Below, piece after piece: positions 1 through 8,839 of a DNA stretch of 64,000 bases. Within the stretch, counting starts at the first letter, position 1. Each line of letters opens with the position of its first letter. Under the pieces are notes generated by a model. The model ran no database searches. It saw only the letters and a program-made list of their open reading frames with translations, and was not told where the DNA came from. The stretch covers positions 1-64,000 of the forward strand of contig CAZQNQ010000002.1 in NCBI GenBank assembly GCA_964594985.1, in the 5' to 3' direction. A program made the translations under genes and the position numbers. Source of the DNA: JADLHS01 sp964594985 (GTDB lineage: Bacteria; Verrucomicrobiota; Verrucomicrobiia; Limisphaerales; JADLHS01).

Positions 1-30
1 GCGCGCAGGGACTGACGCGCCCTACCTGCA
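1..30. repeat. Dispersed intergenic repeat, fragment (family J)
   Basis: The stretch containing GGGACTGACGCGCCCTACC recurs almost exactly at 43577-43602, where it lies among other repeats. It does not belong to a gene. The window starts inside it, so its full extent cannot be seen. Confidence 0.5.
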
Positions 31-50
31 ACGGTCATTTTGTTACACGC

Positions 51-97
51 TCTTAATCTCCCGGCCCTGGAGATTAAGAAAAAGATTAAGATTAAGA
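51..97. repeat. Hairpin repeat with AGATTAAG units (family I)
   Basis: TCTTAATCTC (51-60) pairs with GAGATTAAGA (70-79) over an 8-9 base loop. It is followed by further AGATTAAG units up to about 97. It looks like another dispersed palindrome rather than a terminator, because no gene ends here and no T tract follows. Confidence 0.5.
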
Positions 98-213
98 ACC
101 GCGGCGGTGAACGGCTGTTCCTGTCACCCCCGCAGCGTGTTCCTGCTTTCGTTCGGAAGCAATTCATGGCTTGAATTAGGCCCACATCAAAATACCCTGT
201 TCCCACAAGGATC

Positions 214-975
214 ATGCGAACCGGGAATTGTGTGCCCTCCGCTGGTCCGATTCAAAGCGTCTATATGGCCAGCAACCGCAAAACTTGGGACAAGTTTGAT
301 GATATGCGCAAGGCTGCGGAGGAGGGTGACGCGCAGGCGCAATCCTACCTCGGCGTCGCCTACCACAACGGCCAGAATGTTTCCCAGGATTCCGTCGAGG
401 CGGTGCGGTGGTTTCGCAAGGCGGCCAACCAGAACGATCCGGTGGCGCAGTGTTACCTCGGCTTCTGCTTTCTCTCCGGCCAGGGCGTACCGCAGGAATT
501 GGGCGAAGCCGCGCGCTGGTTCCGGGAGGCCGCCGAACAGGGGGACCCGGCGGCGCAGTTCAATCTCGGCATCCTCTATGAAACCGGCCAGGGCGTGCCG
601 CAGAATTATGCCGAAGCGGTGAAGTGGTATCACGCCGCCGCCGAACGCGGCGAACCGCAGGCGCAATTCAATCTGGGCGTTTATTACGAGCAGGGCCATG
701 TCGTGCCGCAGGATTTTGCCGAGGCCGTGAAATGGTATCGCGCGGCGGCGGAACAGGAAGTCGCCCCGGCGCAATGCAATCTGGGTTTGTGCTACCAGAC
801 CGGGCGCGGCGTTGAAGCGAGCCAAACCGAAGCGGTGCGCTGGTTTATCCGCGCGGCCCGCCAAGGGGACAAGACCGCCCAGCACAATCTGGGTGTCTAT
901 TATGCGATGAAGGAAGCCGAGCAGCAGGCGGCCCAGGAAGCCGCCGCCGAGGAATCCGGCGAAGCCACGCCTTAG
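214..975 (+). CDS. Sel1-repeat (TPR-like) protein
   Basis: A 253-aa protein made almost entirely of six Sel1-like repeats of 36 residues, starting near residues 36, 72, 108, 144, 180 and 216. Each has the pattern A-x(3)-G-x(3)-AQ-x-x-LG ... EAV-W-AA, the usual solenoid of paired helices used for protein-protein contacts. No signal peptide or membrane segment is obvious, so it is probably cytoplasmic. The ATG at 214 is preceded by an AAGGA-like ribosome site; a second ATG at 265, just before the repeats, has none. The next gene on the same strand is a receiver/MBL fusion 82 bases downstream, so the two may be co-expressed. The partner protein is unknown. Confidence 0.85.
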   Translation: MRTGNCVPSAGPIQSVYMASNRKTWDKFDDMRKAAEEGDAQAQSYLGVAYHNGQNVSQDSVEAVRWFRKAANQNDPVAQCYLGFCFLSGQGVPQELGEAARWFREAAEQGDPAAQFNLGILYETGQGVPQNYAEAVKWYHAAAERGEPQAQFNLGVYYEQGHVVPQDFAEAVKWYRAAAEQEVAPAQCNLGLCYQTGRGVEASQTEAVRWFIRAARQGDKTAQHNLGVYYAMKEAEQQAAQEAAAEESGEATP

Positions 976-1057
976 TCCCTCATTCCCGGGCGGGTTTTCC
1001 AGCTTTTTCGTTCCCATCGCCCCCGGTCTGCCGTAGTGTCTCGGGAGCATTCGCCAA

Positions 1058-2392
1058 ATGTCTGCGCCAAAAAAAGTTCTCATCATTGACGACGACGCCG
1101 AATACCGGCAGTTGATCGGCGAAGTGCTTCAGATGGAAGGTTGGCAGGTGATCCATGCGGGCGACGGGGAGGCCGGTTACGAACTCGTGAGCAAGGAGCG
1201 GCCCGATGTGGTCTTGTGCGACCTGCTGATGCCGCGCAGCAATGGCTTTCTGGTCTGCCGGAAGATTCGCGGCGACTTCACGCTGCGCAATACCAAGATC
1301 ATCGTCACATCAGGGCGTGATTACGATTCCGACCGGCTCGCCGCCCGGGAAGCCGGCGCGGATGATTATCTGACCAAGCCGATCAAGCCCTACGATCTGC
1401 TCGCCTTGATCGCCCGCCTGACGGATGAAACCACCATCATCAACAAGCAAAGTGTGGTGCATCCGCCGCGCCCGCCCCAGCCGGCGCGCTTGAAATTCTG
1501 GGGGGTACGCGGCTCGGTTCCTTCGCCTGGCCCGGCGACGGTGCGCTACGGCGGCAACACGACCAGTGTCGAGGTCCGCGCGGGCAACGAGATCATCATT
1601 CTCGACGGTGGCACCGGCTTGCGCCCGTTGGCGCGGGAGTTGTTGGCGGAGTTCAAGAACCAGCCGCTCGATCTCACGTTGCTGTTGACGCACACGCATT
1701 GGGATCACATCCAAGGACTGCCGTTCTTCACGCCGATCTATCAACCCCACTGCCGGCTGCGCATCCTGGGCTTCGAGGGCGCCCGGCGCGGCTTGGTGAA
1801 TGTGCTCACCGGCCAGATGGAATCGCCCTACTTCCCCGTTCCCTTCGGCGAGCTGCCCGGTAATATCGAAGTGGACGAGTTGAAAGACCTCGAATTTTAC
1901 GTCGGCAAGGTGCGCGTGGCGGCGTGGTTTGCGAATCACCCCGGCATCTGCGTCGGCTATCGGATTCAGACAGACGATGGCGTCATTGTTTTCTTTCCTG
2001 ACAACGAACCGCATTGTCGCTACGACGAAAACGGCAACATGCAGCCGACGCGCAAAGATGCGTCATTGGAATACGCCCGCAGTCAGGAAGCGAAGATGAT
2101 TGATTTCATCCAGGGCGCCGACGTGGTGATTCTGGACGCACAATATGATCGCGCCGAGTATGAACAACACGTCGGCTGGGGCCACGGTTGCGTGGACGAT
2201 GTCGTGGTGCTCGCCATCAAAGCCAGGGTGAAACAACTCTTTCTGTTCCATCATGACCCCGACCACGACGACGCCAAGCTGGACCAGATGCTGGCGCAGG
2301 CCCGCGAAATCGTGGCGCGGGAGAAAGCCACGCTACTGGTTGAAATGGCGACAGAAGGCCGGGTGATCGAGCTCTCCGCAGTGAGAAAATGA
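1058..2392 (+). CDS. Response-regulator receiver fused to a metallo-beta-lactamase-fold hydrolase
   Basis: This 444-aa protein has two domains. Residues 5-122 are a CheY-like receiver with the acidic cluster DDD at 11-13, the phospho-acceptor Asp55 in VLCDLLMP and Lys107 in LTKPIKP. Residues 144-440 are a metallo-beta-lactamase/phosphodiesterase-type fold starting LKFWGVRGSVPSPGP, with the metal motif HTHWDH at 212-217. Later His/Asp candidates occur in FANHPG, FPDNEPH and HHDPDHDD. The catalytic half resembles the class III phosphodiesterase/RNase Z-like branch rather than antibiotic hydrolases; its substrate is not known. A receiver fused to an MBL suggests phosphorylation-controlled hydrolysis. 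No histidine kinase lies nearby. A GGGAG site precedes the ATG. Confidence 0.85.
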   Translation: MSAPKKVLIIDDDAEYRQLIGEVLQMEGWQVIHAGDGEAGYELVSKERPDVVLCDLLMPRSNGFLVCRKIRGDFTLRNTKIIVTSGRDYDSDRLAAREAGADDYLTKPIKPYDLLALIARLTDETTIINKQSVVHPPRPPQPARLKFWGVRGSVPSPGPATVRYGGNTTSVEVRAGNEIIILDGGTGLRPLARELLAEFKNQPLDLTLLLTHTHWDHIQGLPFFTPIYQPHCRLRILGFEGARRGLVNVLTGQMESPYFPVPFGELPGNIEVDELKDLEFYVGKVRVAAWFANHPGICVGYRIQTDDGVIVFFPDNEPHCRYDENGNMQPTRKDASLEYARSQEAKMIDFIQGADVVILDAQYDRAEYEQHVGWGHGCVDDVVVLAIKARVKQLFLFHHDPDHDDAKLDQMLAQAREIVAREKATLLVEMATEGRVIELSAVRK

Positions 2393-2421
2393 TCCTGCGA
2401 GCCGGGTTGCAAACGAAGGGA

Positions 2422-2498
2422 TGGTGGGCGCTGAGGGATTCGAACCCCCGACCTACTCGGTGTAAACGAGTTGCTCTAACCAACTGAGCTAAGCGCCC
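2422..2498 (-). tRNA. tRNA-Val (anticodon UAC), CCA encoded
   Basis: On the minus strand the 7-bp acceptor GGGCGCT/AGCGCCC, the D arm TAGCTCAGTTGG, the anticodon stem ACTCG/CGAGT with loop TTTACAC (anticodon TAC) and the T arm GTTCGAATC are all present. The 3' CCA is encoded. Confidence 0.95.
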
Positions 2499-2528
2499 GA
2501 TCCGTTGGGGTTCAGCGCCGACGGAGAG

Positions 2529-2603
<75 letters not shown>

Positions 2604-2728
2604 CTCCAATGTGCCGGAAAATTAACGTGCCCGGGCAAGCGCGCCAAGCAAAAACTCCCATTGGTCAGTAGGGCAAATGAACTTGGGGGCAAACCGGTCA
2701 AACCGGCACGGTAGCGGGAACGCCAGCG

Positions 2729-3706
2729 TTATTGGGCGGGCAAGAGATCGAGCGATTGCAGGATGCGCCGGACTTGTTCACGTTCGGGTTTGCGAAAACG
2801 CTCGAACGGCTCGGCCATCTGATCGTCGCAGATTCCGAGCAACGCGCAGGCGCATTTCATGCCTTTGACCACGGCGGAAGCATGGCGACCGACGGAGTAG
2901 ATCTGTCCCAATTGCAGCAAACGTTGTTGTAATGCGGTGGTTTGCTTGATGTCGCCCACCTTCACCGCCCGATATAACTCTACAAAAAGTTGCGGATAGA
3001 AATTCGCGCCCCCGTTCACGCCGCCGTCGCCACCGCGCTGGACCGATTCCGCCAACAGATGTTCCGGACCGACAAACACCGACCAATCGGGCCGTTCGCT
3101 TTTCAAGGCGACCAGTTTATCGAAGTAATTCAGATCGGCGGAACTGTCCTTCAGCCCGACAATTTTTTCCAGATGTGTGAGTCGGCGCAGGGTTTCCGGT
3201 TCAAAATGCACCTTCGTCAACTGCGGCATGTTGTAGATGAAGAGCGGCAGCGGCAATTCCCGCACCAGCCGCTCGACGTAGTCAATCAACTCCGGTTGCG
3301 CGGCGGGCAGATAGAACGGTCCCGCAGTGACGACCGCTTGCGCGCCGGCATCCGCCGCCCATTGCGCCATCGTGATCGCTTCCGTGAACGACGTGTCGGT
3401 GATGCCGACCAGAATCGGCAGCCGCCCCCGCATCTGTCGGCAGGTATGTTGGATGACCTCCCGGCGCAGCCGGTAACTCAGGCCCGGCCCCTCGCCACTG
3501 GTGCCCAAAATGAACAGCCCTTGAACTCCGCCCGCGACGATATGTTCCACCAATCGTTCCAAGCCTTCGACATCCAACGAGTCCCGCCCCTTCAGTGGCG
3601 TAACCATTGGCGGAACAATGCCTTGCAACCGTTTATTGACCGCTTCGACCCTGGGTTCTGCGGTAGAGGAGAACGTAACCGGTTTGGATGGCGAAGCGGC
3701 GAGCAC
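2729..3706 (-). CDS. DapA/NanA-family Schiff-base aldolase
   Basis: A 325-aa (beta/alpha)8 aldolase of the dihydrodipicolinate synthase/N-acetylneuraminate lyase family. Visible are the substrate loop GTSGEG (68-73), the catalytic Tyr158 in FIYNMP and the Schiff-base Lys186 in VGLKDSS. In true DapA the loop is GTTGES, so the SGEG variant points to another keto-acid aldolase; the substrate cannot be read from the sequence. The gene opens with a GTG and carries about 25 residues before the domain (RLQGIVPPMVTPL), so the true start may be an internal GTG. It stands alone on its strand between the tRNAs and kdsB. Confidence 0.8.
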   Translation of the reverse strand: MLAASPSKPVTFSSTAEPRVEAVNKRLQGIVPPMVTPLKGRDSLDVEGLERLVEHIVAGGVQGLFILGTSGEGPGLSYRLRREVIQHTCRQMRGRLPILVGITDTSFTEAITMAQWAADAGAQAVVTAGPFYLPAAQPELIDYVERLVRELPLPLFIYNMPQLTKVHFEPETLRRLTHLEKIVGLKDSSADLNYFDKLVALKSERPDWSVFVGPEHLLAESVQRGGDGGVNGGANFYPQLFVELYRAVKVGDIKQTTALQQRLLQLGQIYSVGRHASAVVKGMKCACALLGICDDQMAEPFERFRKPEREQVRRILQSLDLLPAQ

Positions 3707-3885
3707 AATAATGATTGCAGTTGGAGCCGACGAAAACCTATGTCAAAAGGTCGTGTATCTCCGAATATATTTACACACATCCAAGCTTTGGTAAACACAA
3801 ATTCTTGCCGAACTGATTGGCAAAAAATCCTCGCTCGCCTGTCGTCCCCAAACACTCTAGGCTGCGCCGAGTTTTGACGCGCCGC

Positions 3886-3917
3886 CAGCGGTTGCGTCGC
3901 CAGCGGTTGCGTCGCCC
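3886..3917. repeat. Two-copy 15-base tandem repeat upstream of kdsB
   Basis: AGCGGTTGCGTCGCC occurs twice in tandem just before the kdsB start. It is too short to call a mobile repeat and may lie in the 5' untranslated region. Confidence 0.5.
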
Positions 3918-3930
3918 AATCACGTTTGAA

Positions 3931-4674
3931 ATGAAAATCCTCGGTATCATTCCAGCCCGCTATGCTTCCACCCGGTTTCCCGGCAAGCCTCTGCATCCGA
4001 TTGCCGGTAAATCACTCATCCAGCGGGTGGTGGAACAGTGCCAGAAGGCCAAATCCTTGAGCGAAGTCATCGTGGCGACGGACGACGCCCGCATTGCCGA
4101 GGTCGCCAAACAGTTTTGTCGCGTGGAAATGACACGTGCCGATCATCCCAGCGGATCGGATCGGATTGCCGAGGTGGCGGCGCGCTGTGCGTGTGATGCG
4201 GTCGTGAACATTCAAGGAGACGAACCTTTGATTGATCCGGCCGTGGTGAATTCCGTGGCGCAGGCTTTGAACGACTGTGAAATGTCCACCGCCGCGACGC
4301 TCATCCAGAACGTGGCCGAGTATGACAACGCCAACGTCGTGAAAGTCGTTGTCAATGCGGCGGGCCGCGCCTTATATTTTTCGCGTCGCACGATTCCGTA
4401 TCTGCGCGAGGCCGCCAGTCGTTCCGCAAGCGAACAGTTGGCGGCGTTTCCTTTTTTGAAACACCTTGGCATTTACGGTTTCCGGCGGGAAACGCTGTTG
4501 CGGCTCGTCAAATATCCGGTGTCGCCGTTGGAAAACGCGGAGAAACTCGAGCAATTGCGGGCGTTGGACAACGGCATCCCGATTGCCGTCGTGAAAGTGG
4601 ATTACGACAGCGTGGGCGTGGATGTTCCCGAGGATGTGGCACGGGTGGAGAAACTTTTGCGCGGAGTCGAGTAG
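3931..4674 (+). CDS. kdsB: 3-deoxy-manno-octulosonate cytidylyltransferase
   Basis: A 247-aa CMP-Kdo synthetase that activates Kdo with CTP for lipid A-core assembly in the cytoplasm. The start IIPARYASTRFPGKPL carries the nucleotide-binding signature. NIQGDEPLIDP holds the metal-binding region, and the C-terminal EKLEQLRALDNGIPI segment is typical. The ATG at 3931 is chosen because the family begins with this strand; 38 extra residues upstream are Arg-rich and come from a tandem repeat. pyrG follows 10 bases downstream, so CTP synthase and a CTP-using enzyme are apparently co-transcribed. Length matches the family (about 245-255 aa). It indicates a Gram-negative envelope with Kdo-containing LPS. 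Confidence 0.93.
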   Translation: MKILGIIPARYASTRFPGKPLHPIAGKSLIQRVVEQCQKAKSLSEVIVATDDARIAEVAKQFCRVEMTRADHPSGSDRIAEVAARCACDAVVNIQGDEPLIDPAVVNSVAQALNDCEMSTAATLIQNVAEYDNANVVKVVVNAAGRALYFSRRTIPYLREAASRSASEQLAAFPFLKHLGIYGFRRETLLRLVKYPVSPLENAEKLEQLRALDNGIPIAVVKVDYDSVGVDVPEDVARVEKLLRGVE

Positions 4675-4684
4675 GATTCAAACC

Positions 4685-6298
4685 ATGAAATTTATTTTTG
4701 TCACCGGTGGCGTGGTCAGTTCGTTAGGCAAAGGCCTGACCGCAGCGGCGCTCGGCACGTTGCTGGAGAATCGCGGCCTCAAGGTCGCGCTCCAGAAATT
4801 TGATCCCTACCTCAACGTGGACCCGGGTACGATGAGTCCGTTCCAGCATGGCGAAGTCTATGTGCTCGACGATGGTGCGGAAACCGATCTGGATCTCGGC
4901 CACTACGAGCGTTTCACCAGCACCAAACTCACGCGGCTAAACAATCTCACCAGCGGCCAGGTTTACCAGACCGTGCTCAACAACGAGCGCGAAGGTGTTT
5001 ATCTCGGCAAGACCGTGCAGGTGATTCCACACGTCACGGATGAGATCAAACGCCGCATCCACGTCCTCGCCGCCGAGACCAAGGCCGACGTCGTCATCAC
5101 CGAAATCGGCGGCACGACCGGTGACATCGAGGGGCTACCGTTCCTCGAAGCCATCCGGGAATTCGCGCTCGAAGCCGGCATCGGCAACACCTGTTTCATC
5201 CACGTCACCTACGTGCCATACATCAAGGCGGCGGGGGAATTGAAGACCAAACCGACGCAGCAATCCGTGGCCAAGTTGCGCGAAATCGGCATCACGCCGC
5301 ACCTCATCGCGTGTCGCTGTGAAAAGCCGCTCGACAAGGATTTGCGCCAGAAAATTTCGCTGCATTGCAACGTGCCCGTGGAAGCGGTCATCGAAGAGAA
5401 AGACGTGGATCATTCCATCTACGAACTGCCGCTGGTGTTGCAACGCGAGCGGGCCGACGAACTCGTCTGCCGCATTCTGCATCTCGATGGCGCGCCCGCC
5501 AAGATGGCGCACTGGCAGGAAATCATCCGCAAACTCATCGCCCCGCAGCATCGCGTCCGCGTCGGTGTCGTCGGCAAATACATCGGGTTGCAGGATGCCT
5601 ACAAGTCGGTCTATGAAGCCCTGATCCACGGCGGCATCGGCAACGATTGCGGCGTGGAAATCGTGCAGGTGGACGCGGAAGAGATCGAAAAGCAGGATGG
5701 TGAAAAAGTTTTGCAGGGCCTTGGCGGGATTTGTGTTCCCGGCGGTTTTGGCGAACGCGGCATCGAGGGCAAGATCAAGGCGGCGAAGTTTGCCCGGGAA
5801 AACAAAGTCCCTTATCTCGGCCTGTGCCTCGGGATGCAGATCGCAACGATTGAATTTGCCCGGCACGTGCTCAAACTGGACAAGGCGCACTCCACCGAAT
5901 TCGATCCTGATTCCCCGCATCAAGTCATCGCGTTGCTTGACGCGCAACGCAAGGTCACCAAGAAAGGCGGCACGATGCGGCTCGGCGCACAGCCATGTCA
6001 GTTGACCGTCGGTTCGCAAGCCGGGAAACTGTACGGTTCGTTCGTCATCAACGAACGCCATCGCCATCGCTTCGAGTTCAACAACTCCTATCGCGAGAAA
6101 TTCGAGAAGGCGGGTTTCGTGTTCAGCGGCACCTCGCCGGACGGCAAGCTGGTGGAAGTCATCGAAATCCCGGCGCATCCGTTTTTCCTCGCGAGCCAGT
6201 TCCACCCGGAGTTCCTGAGCAAGCCGCATCAGCCGCATCCATTGTTCAAAGGCTTCATCGCCGCCGCGCACCAGTTCATCCATCACAAGCCGCTGTGA
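4685..6298 (+). CDS. pyrG: CTP synthase (glutamine-hydrolysing)
   Basis: This 537-aa enzyme converts UTP to CTP with ATP and glutamine. The N-terminal synthase domain opens FIFVTGGVVSSLGKG with the P-loop and contains DPYLNVDPGTMSPFQHGEV. The C-terminal class I glutamine amidotransferase has the nucleophile in LGLCLGMQ and the His/Glu pair in QFHPEF. The ATG at 4685 gives the standard N-terminus; upstream codons overlap kdsB. It follows kdsB by 10 bases in an apparent operon. Confidence 0.97.
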   Translation: MKFIFVTGGVVSSLGKGLTAAALGTLLENRGLKVALQKFDPYLNVDPGTMSPFQHGEVYVLDDGAETDLDLGHYERFTSTKLTRLNNLTSGQVYQTVLNNEREGVYLGKTVQVIPHVTDEIKRRIHVLAAETKADVVITEIGGTTGDIEGLPFLEAIREFALEAGIGNTCFIHVTYVPYIKAAGELKTKPTQQSVAKLREIGITPHLIACRCEKPLDKDLRQKISLHCNVPVEAVIEEKDVDHSIYELPLVLQRERADELVCRILHLDGAPAKMAHWQEIIRKLIAPQHRVRVGVVGKYIGLQDAYKSVYEALIHGGIGNDCGVEIVQVDAEEIEKQDGEKVLQGLGGICVPGGFGERGIEGKIKAAKFARENKVPYLGLCLGMQIATIEFARHVLKLDKAHSTEFDPDSPHQVIALLDAQRKVTKKGGTMRLGAQPCQLTVGSQAGKLYGSFVINERHRHRFEFNNSYREKFEKAGFVFSGTSPDGKLVEVIEIPAHPFFLASQFHPEFLSKPHQPHPLFKGFIAAAHQFIHHKPL

Positions 6299-6301
6299 TT
6301 T

Positions 6302-6844
6302 ATGGCCAGATGTCCGATCCAAGAGATTGCGAAGCGAACCGGCGCTGCTGGCATTCCCTTTCTTGTCATCGGCGGCTATGCCGTTTTTGCTCACGGATAT
6401 GCGCGCGCGACCGACGACCTTGATTTGATCGTTCCACGAGGGAGGCGGGCGCAGTTCGGCAAGCTGTTGGGCGATTTGGGAATGGCCGTCAAAAACGACG
6501 CCGCCAACTTTATTCAGTTCGATCCGCCGGATGAAGGCGGAATGGAAGTGGACTTGATGTTTGTTTCCGAAGGCGTTTTCGGACGCATGGAGCAGGCGGC
6601 GATTGAGGCGATGGTGGAAGGCACGCAAGTGCGGGTGGTTTCGTTGCTGCATCTGATTGCCCTGAAGTGTCACGCGCTGCAACACAGCAAATCCTTGCGC
6701 CGCCTGAAGGGCATGGACGATCTGGTGCAACTCATCCTGGTCAACCGGCTGGACTTGAATGAGCCGGAGCTTCGGGCGACAATCCTCAAGCATGGGAATA
6801 CCGAAACCTATGAACAACTGCGACAAGTCTGCACCACCGAATGA
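6302..6844 (+). CDS. Nucleotidyltransferase-fold protein (AbiEii/MNT-like)
   Basis: A 180-aa protein with the minimal nucleotidyltransferase signature: GGYAV at 24-28 followed by TDDLDLIV at 38-45, the metal-binding Asp pair. This is the arrangement of stand-alone NTases in AbiEii-type toxins and MNT antitoxins. It begins 3 bases after pyrG stops. Its last 35 bases overlap a 73-aa gene in another frame, which suggests translational coupling of a two-gene module. No HEPN partner is recognisable nearby. The target of nucleotidyl transfer is unknown. A toxin-antitoxin or repair-like role is inference from fold and gene arrangement only. Confidence 0.7.
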   Translation: MARCPIQEIAKRTGAAGIPFLVIGGYAVFAHGYARATDDLDLIVPRGRRAQFGKLLGDLGMAVKNDAANFIQFDPPDEGGMEVDLMFVSEGVFGRMEQAAIEAMVEGTQVRVVSLLHLIALKCHALQHSKSLRRLKGMDDLVQLILVNRLDLNEPELRATILKHGNTETYEQLRQVCTTE

Positions 6845-7031
6845 CGGCGCTCTGCGCGATGCTCCGGAGTTGGAGTTTCCCGATTGGAGTGGGATGTTGC
6901 CGCATCGCACCCGCAAAACTTTCGAGCAGGCGATGCGGTGGAATGAAGAAATGCTCGCCCTGTTTCCACCGAAGAAACGCTCCCCACGCTTGGAAGAGGA
7001 ACGGCGTTGTCACGCGGAGTTTGTATTGTAA
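6810..7031 (+). CDS. Small unknown protein overlapping the nucleotidyltransferase gene
   Basis: From the ATG at 6810 this encodes 73 aa. Its central part FPDWSGMLPHRTRKTFEQAM is amphipathic and charged and does not look like random out-of-frame translation. The start lies inside the 3' end of the nucleotidyltransferase gene (35-base overlap), as in coupled toxin-antitoxin pairs. Upstream ATGs in the same frame (6759, 6792) are possible alternatives. No family is recognised. Confidence 0.5.
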   Translation: MNNCDKSAPPNDGALRDAPELEFPDWSGMLPHRTRKTFEQAMRWNEEMLALFPPKKRSPRLEEERRCHAEFVL

Positions 7032-7084
7032 AGACGCGGAATTTTCTCTGACAGATGAGAACAATCATTTTGCAGGAAGAAGAA

Positions 7085-7531
7085 ATGTATGAGTTAGCAG
7101 GCGAAACGTTCAATCGGCCCCTTGTCCAGAATCAGAAGGAGGAGGACGCCTTTCAGGCAGAGATAAAGGCTGAATATCAGCGATTGGTTGACCGCCTTTC
7201 AATTTTCGGGGACGAGGGCGACCACTATGGCATCTCGGACTTTGCAATCCGCCCGACTTTGAAAGAATGGCCAACCGTCAAACCGCCGCCAGCCGCGCAC
7301 AACCGACAGTTTTGCGTTTGCATCCTCACGAAGAAATTCTATCGCAGTGATTTTTTACCAGTAGTCCACGAATTGTTTTCGCGTGCCCCGACGGCTTATC
7401 AAATTGAGATCTCCACAGATTTTGACCCGGAGCTGTATGTAAACATTTTTATGACAGTGAGTGTTGCAAAAATCTTTTGTAAGAAACCCAAAGAAACTGA
7501 CAGGCTACAGCGGCTACTCGCAGCACTTTGA
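7085..7531 (+). CDS. Unknown cytoplasmic protein
   Basis: A protein of 148 aa from the ATG at 7085 (158 aa from 7055). It contains an internal stretch NRQFCVCILTKKFYRSDFLP followed by a segment reading VVHELFSRAPTAYQIEIS. No signal peptide or membrane helix is evident, and I recognise no family. It lies between the small coupled gene and folC on the same strand. Its codon use looks less GC-rich than the flanking housekeeping genes. It may be accessory DNA together with the nucleotidyltransferase module; this is inference. Confidence 0.6.
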   Translation: MYELAGETFNRPLVQNQKEEDAFQAEIKAEYQRLVDRLSIFGDEGDHYGISDFAIRPTLKEWPTVKPPPAAHNRQFCVCILTKKFYRSDFLPVVHELFSRAPTAYQIEISTDFDPELYVNIFMTVSVAKIFCKKPKETDRLQRLLAAL

Positions 7532-7549
7532 AGTGCCAGCCAATTTCTT

Positions 7550-8839
7550 GTGCTCTACGCCGAAGCCATTCGATTCCTTTACGGTCTGCAAATATTCGGG
7601 GCCCGACCGGGATTGGACACCACGCGGCAACTCGCGGCGCTGGTGGGCAATCCTCAGGAGCAATTGTGCTTCATTCACGTGGCCGGCACGAATGGCAAAG
7701 GCTCAACCTGCGCGATGCTGGAAAGCATCTATCGCGCGGCGGGGTTGCGGGTGGGGTTGTTCACGTCGCCGCATCTGGTTTCATTTCGGGAGCGGATTCA
7801 GGTCAATCGCCGGCTCATCAGCCCGGCGGACGTGGTGCGGTTGGTGGACGAATTGCGCGCTCTGTTGCCAAACGATCCAGCCACGCCAATCACGTTGTTC
7901 GAGTTCGTCACCGTGCTGGCGTTGCGTTATTTTGCCGAACAGAAGTGCGATCTGGTGATCTGGGAAACCGGTCTGGGCGGACGCTTGGATGCCACGAACA
8001 TTGTCACGCCGCTCGCCAGCGTCATCACGAATATCGGTTTCGATCACCAGCAATGGCTTGGCGACACACTGGAAAAAATCGCAGCGGAGAAGGCCGGCAT
8101 CATCAAGCCCGGCATTCCGGTCATCACGGCAGCGGAACAACCCGAGGTTTTACAAGTGATCGAAGCGGTGGCGCAGGAGCATCGCGCGCCACTTTCACGG
8201 GTGACGAGTGACGCCGCCCGGCTTTCGCAATCTGCTCTCCTTGGCGTACATCAAAGAGTCAACGCGGCGTTGGCGTTGGCGGCGGTTCAAGTTTTGCGGA
8301 AACAAATTCCGGTCAGCGACGCCGCGGCGCAACGGGGTCTGGATACCGTCCATTGGCCGGGCCGCCTGCAACTGCTCACGCGCCCGAATGGCCAACGCTT
8401 CCTGCTCGACGGCGCCCACAACGTTGCCGGGGTCGAAGCCTTGCGCGCCGCGTTGCGCCAAAACCATCCCACCCTGCCGCCGACTTTGATTCTCGGCATT
8501 CTGGGCGACAAGGATTGGCGGGCCATGTGTCAGATGCTGGCACCGTTGGCCGCGCGGATTTTTTTGGTGCCGGTCAACAGTGAACGAACGATGCAACCGC
8601 AGAAGCTGGCGGAAGTTTGTCGCGACGCGAATCCCAAAGCGGCCGTGCAAAGTTGCGCGATGTTGGCCGAAGCATTGCACGAGGCGGAGCAGGATTCTTT
8701 CGTGGTCGTTGCGGGTTCGCTTTATCTCATCGGCGCGGCGCTGGCGTTGCTTGACCCGGAGTTTCGTGATGCGGGGGACGAACACGCGTTGAACGAATGG
8801 AGCGGCGCAAAGTCACCCGGTTCCGTTGTCCGCCGGTGA
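7550..8839 (+). CDS. folC: Bifunctional folylpolyglutamate/dihydrofolate synthase
   Basis: A 429-aa Mur-ligase-type enzyme that adds glutamate to (dihydro)folates using ATP. The P-loop is GTNGKGS near residue 45. The Omega-loop region reads LFTSPHLVSFRERIQVN, and GLGGRLDATNIV and the C-terminal LLDGAHN are family hallmarks. The first codon is GTG at 7550; no in-frame ATG fits before the conserved YAEAIRFLYGL helix, which normally starts the protein. It is 18 bases downstream of an unknown gene on the same strand. Confidence 0.94.
   Translation: MLYAEAIRFLYGLQIFGARPGLDTTRQLAALVGNPQEQLCFIHVAGTNGKGSTCAMLESIYRAAGLRVGLFTSPHLVSFRERIQVNRRLISPADVVRLVDELRALLPNDPATPITLFEFVTVLALRYFAEQKCDLVIWETGLGGRLDATNIVTPLASVITNIGFDHQQWLGDTLEKIAAEKAGIIKPGIPVITAAEQPEVLQVIEAVAQEHRAPLSRVTSDAARLSQSALLGVHQRVNAALALAAVQVLRKQIPVSDAAAQRGLDTVHWPGRLQLLTRPNGQRFLLDGAHNVAGVEALRAALRQNHPTLPPTLILGILGDKDWRAMCQMLAPLAARIFLVPVNSERTMQPQKLAEVCRDANPKAAVQSCAMLAEALHEAEQDSFVVVAGSLYLIGAALALLDPEFRDAGDEHALNEWSGAKSPGSVVRR

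Noticed and set aside
5135..6916. Long open frame (593 codons) on the minus strand across pyrG
   Set aside because: It is the antisense shadow of CTP synthase, whose plus-strand reading has all catalytic motifs; the minus reading shows biased composition and no domain.
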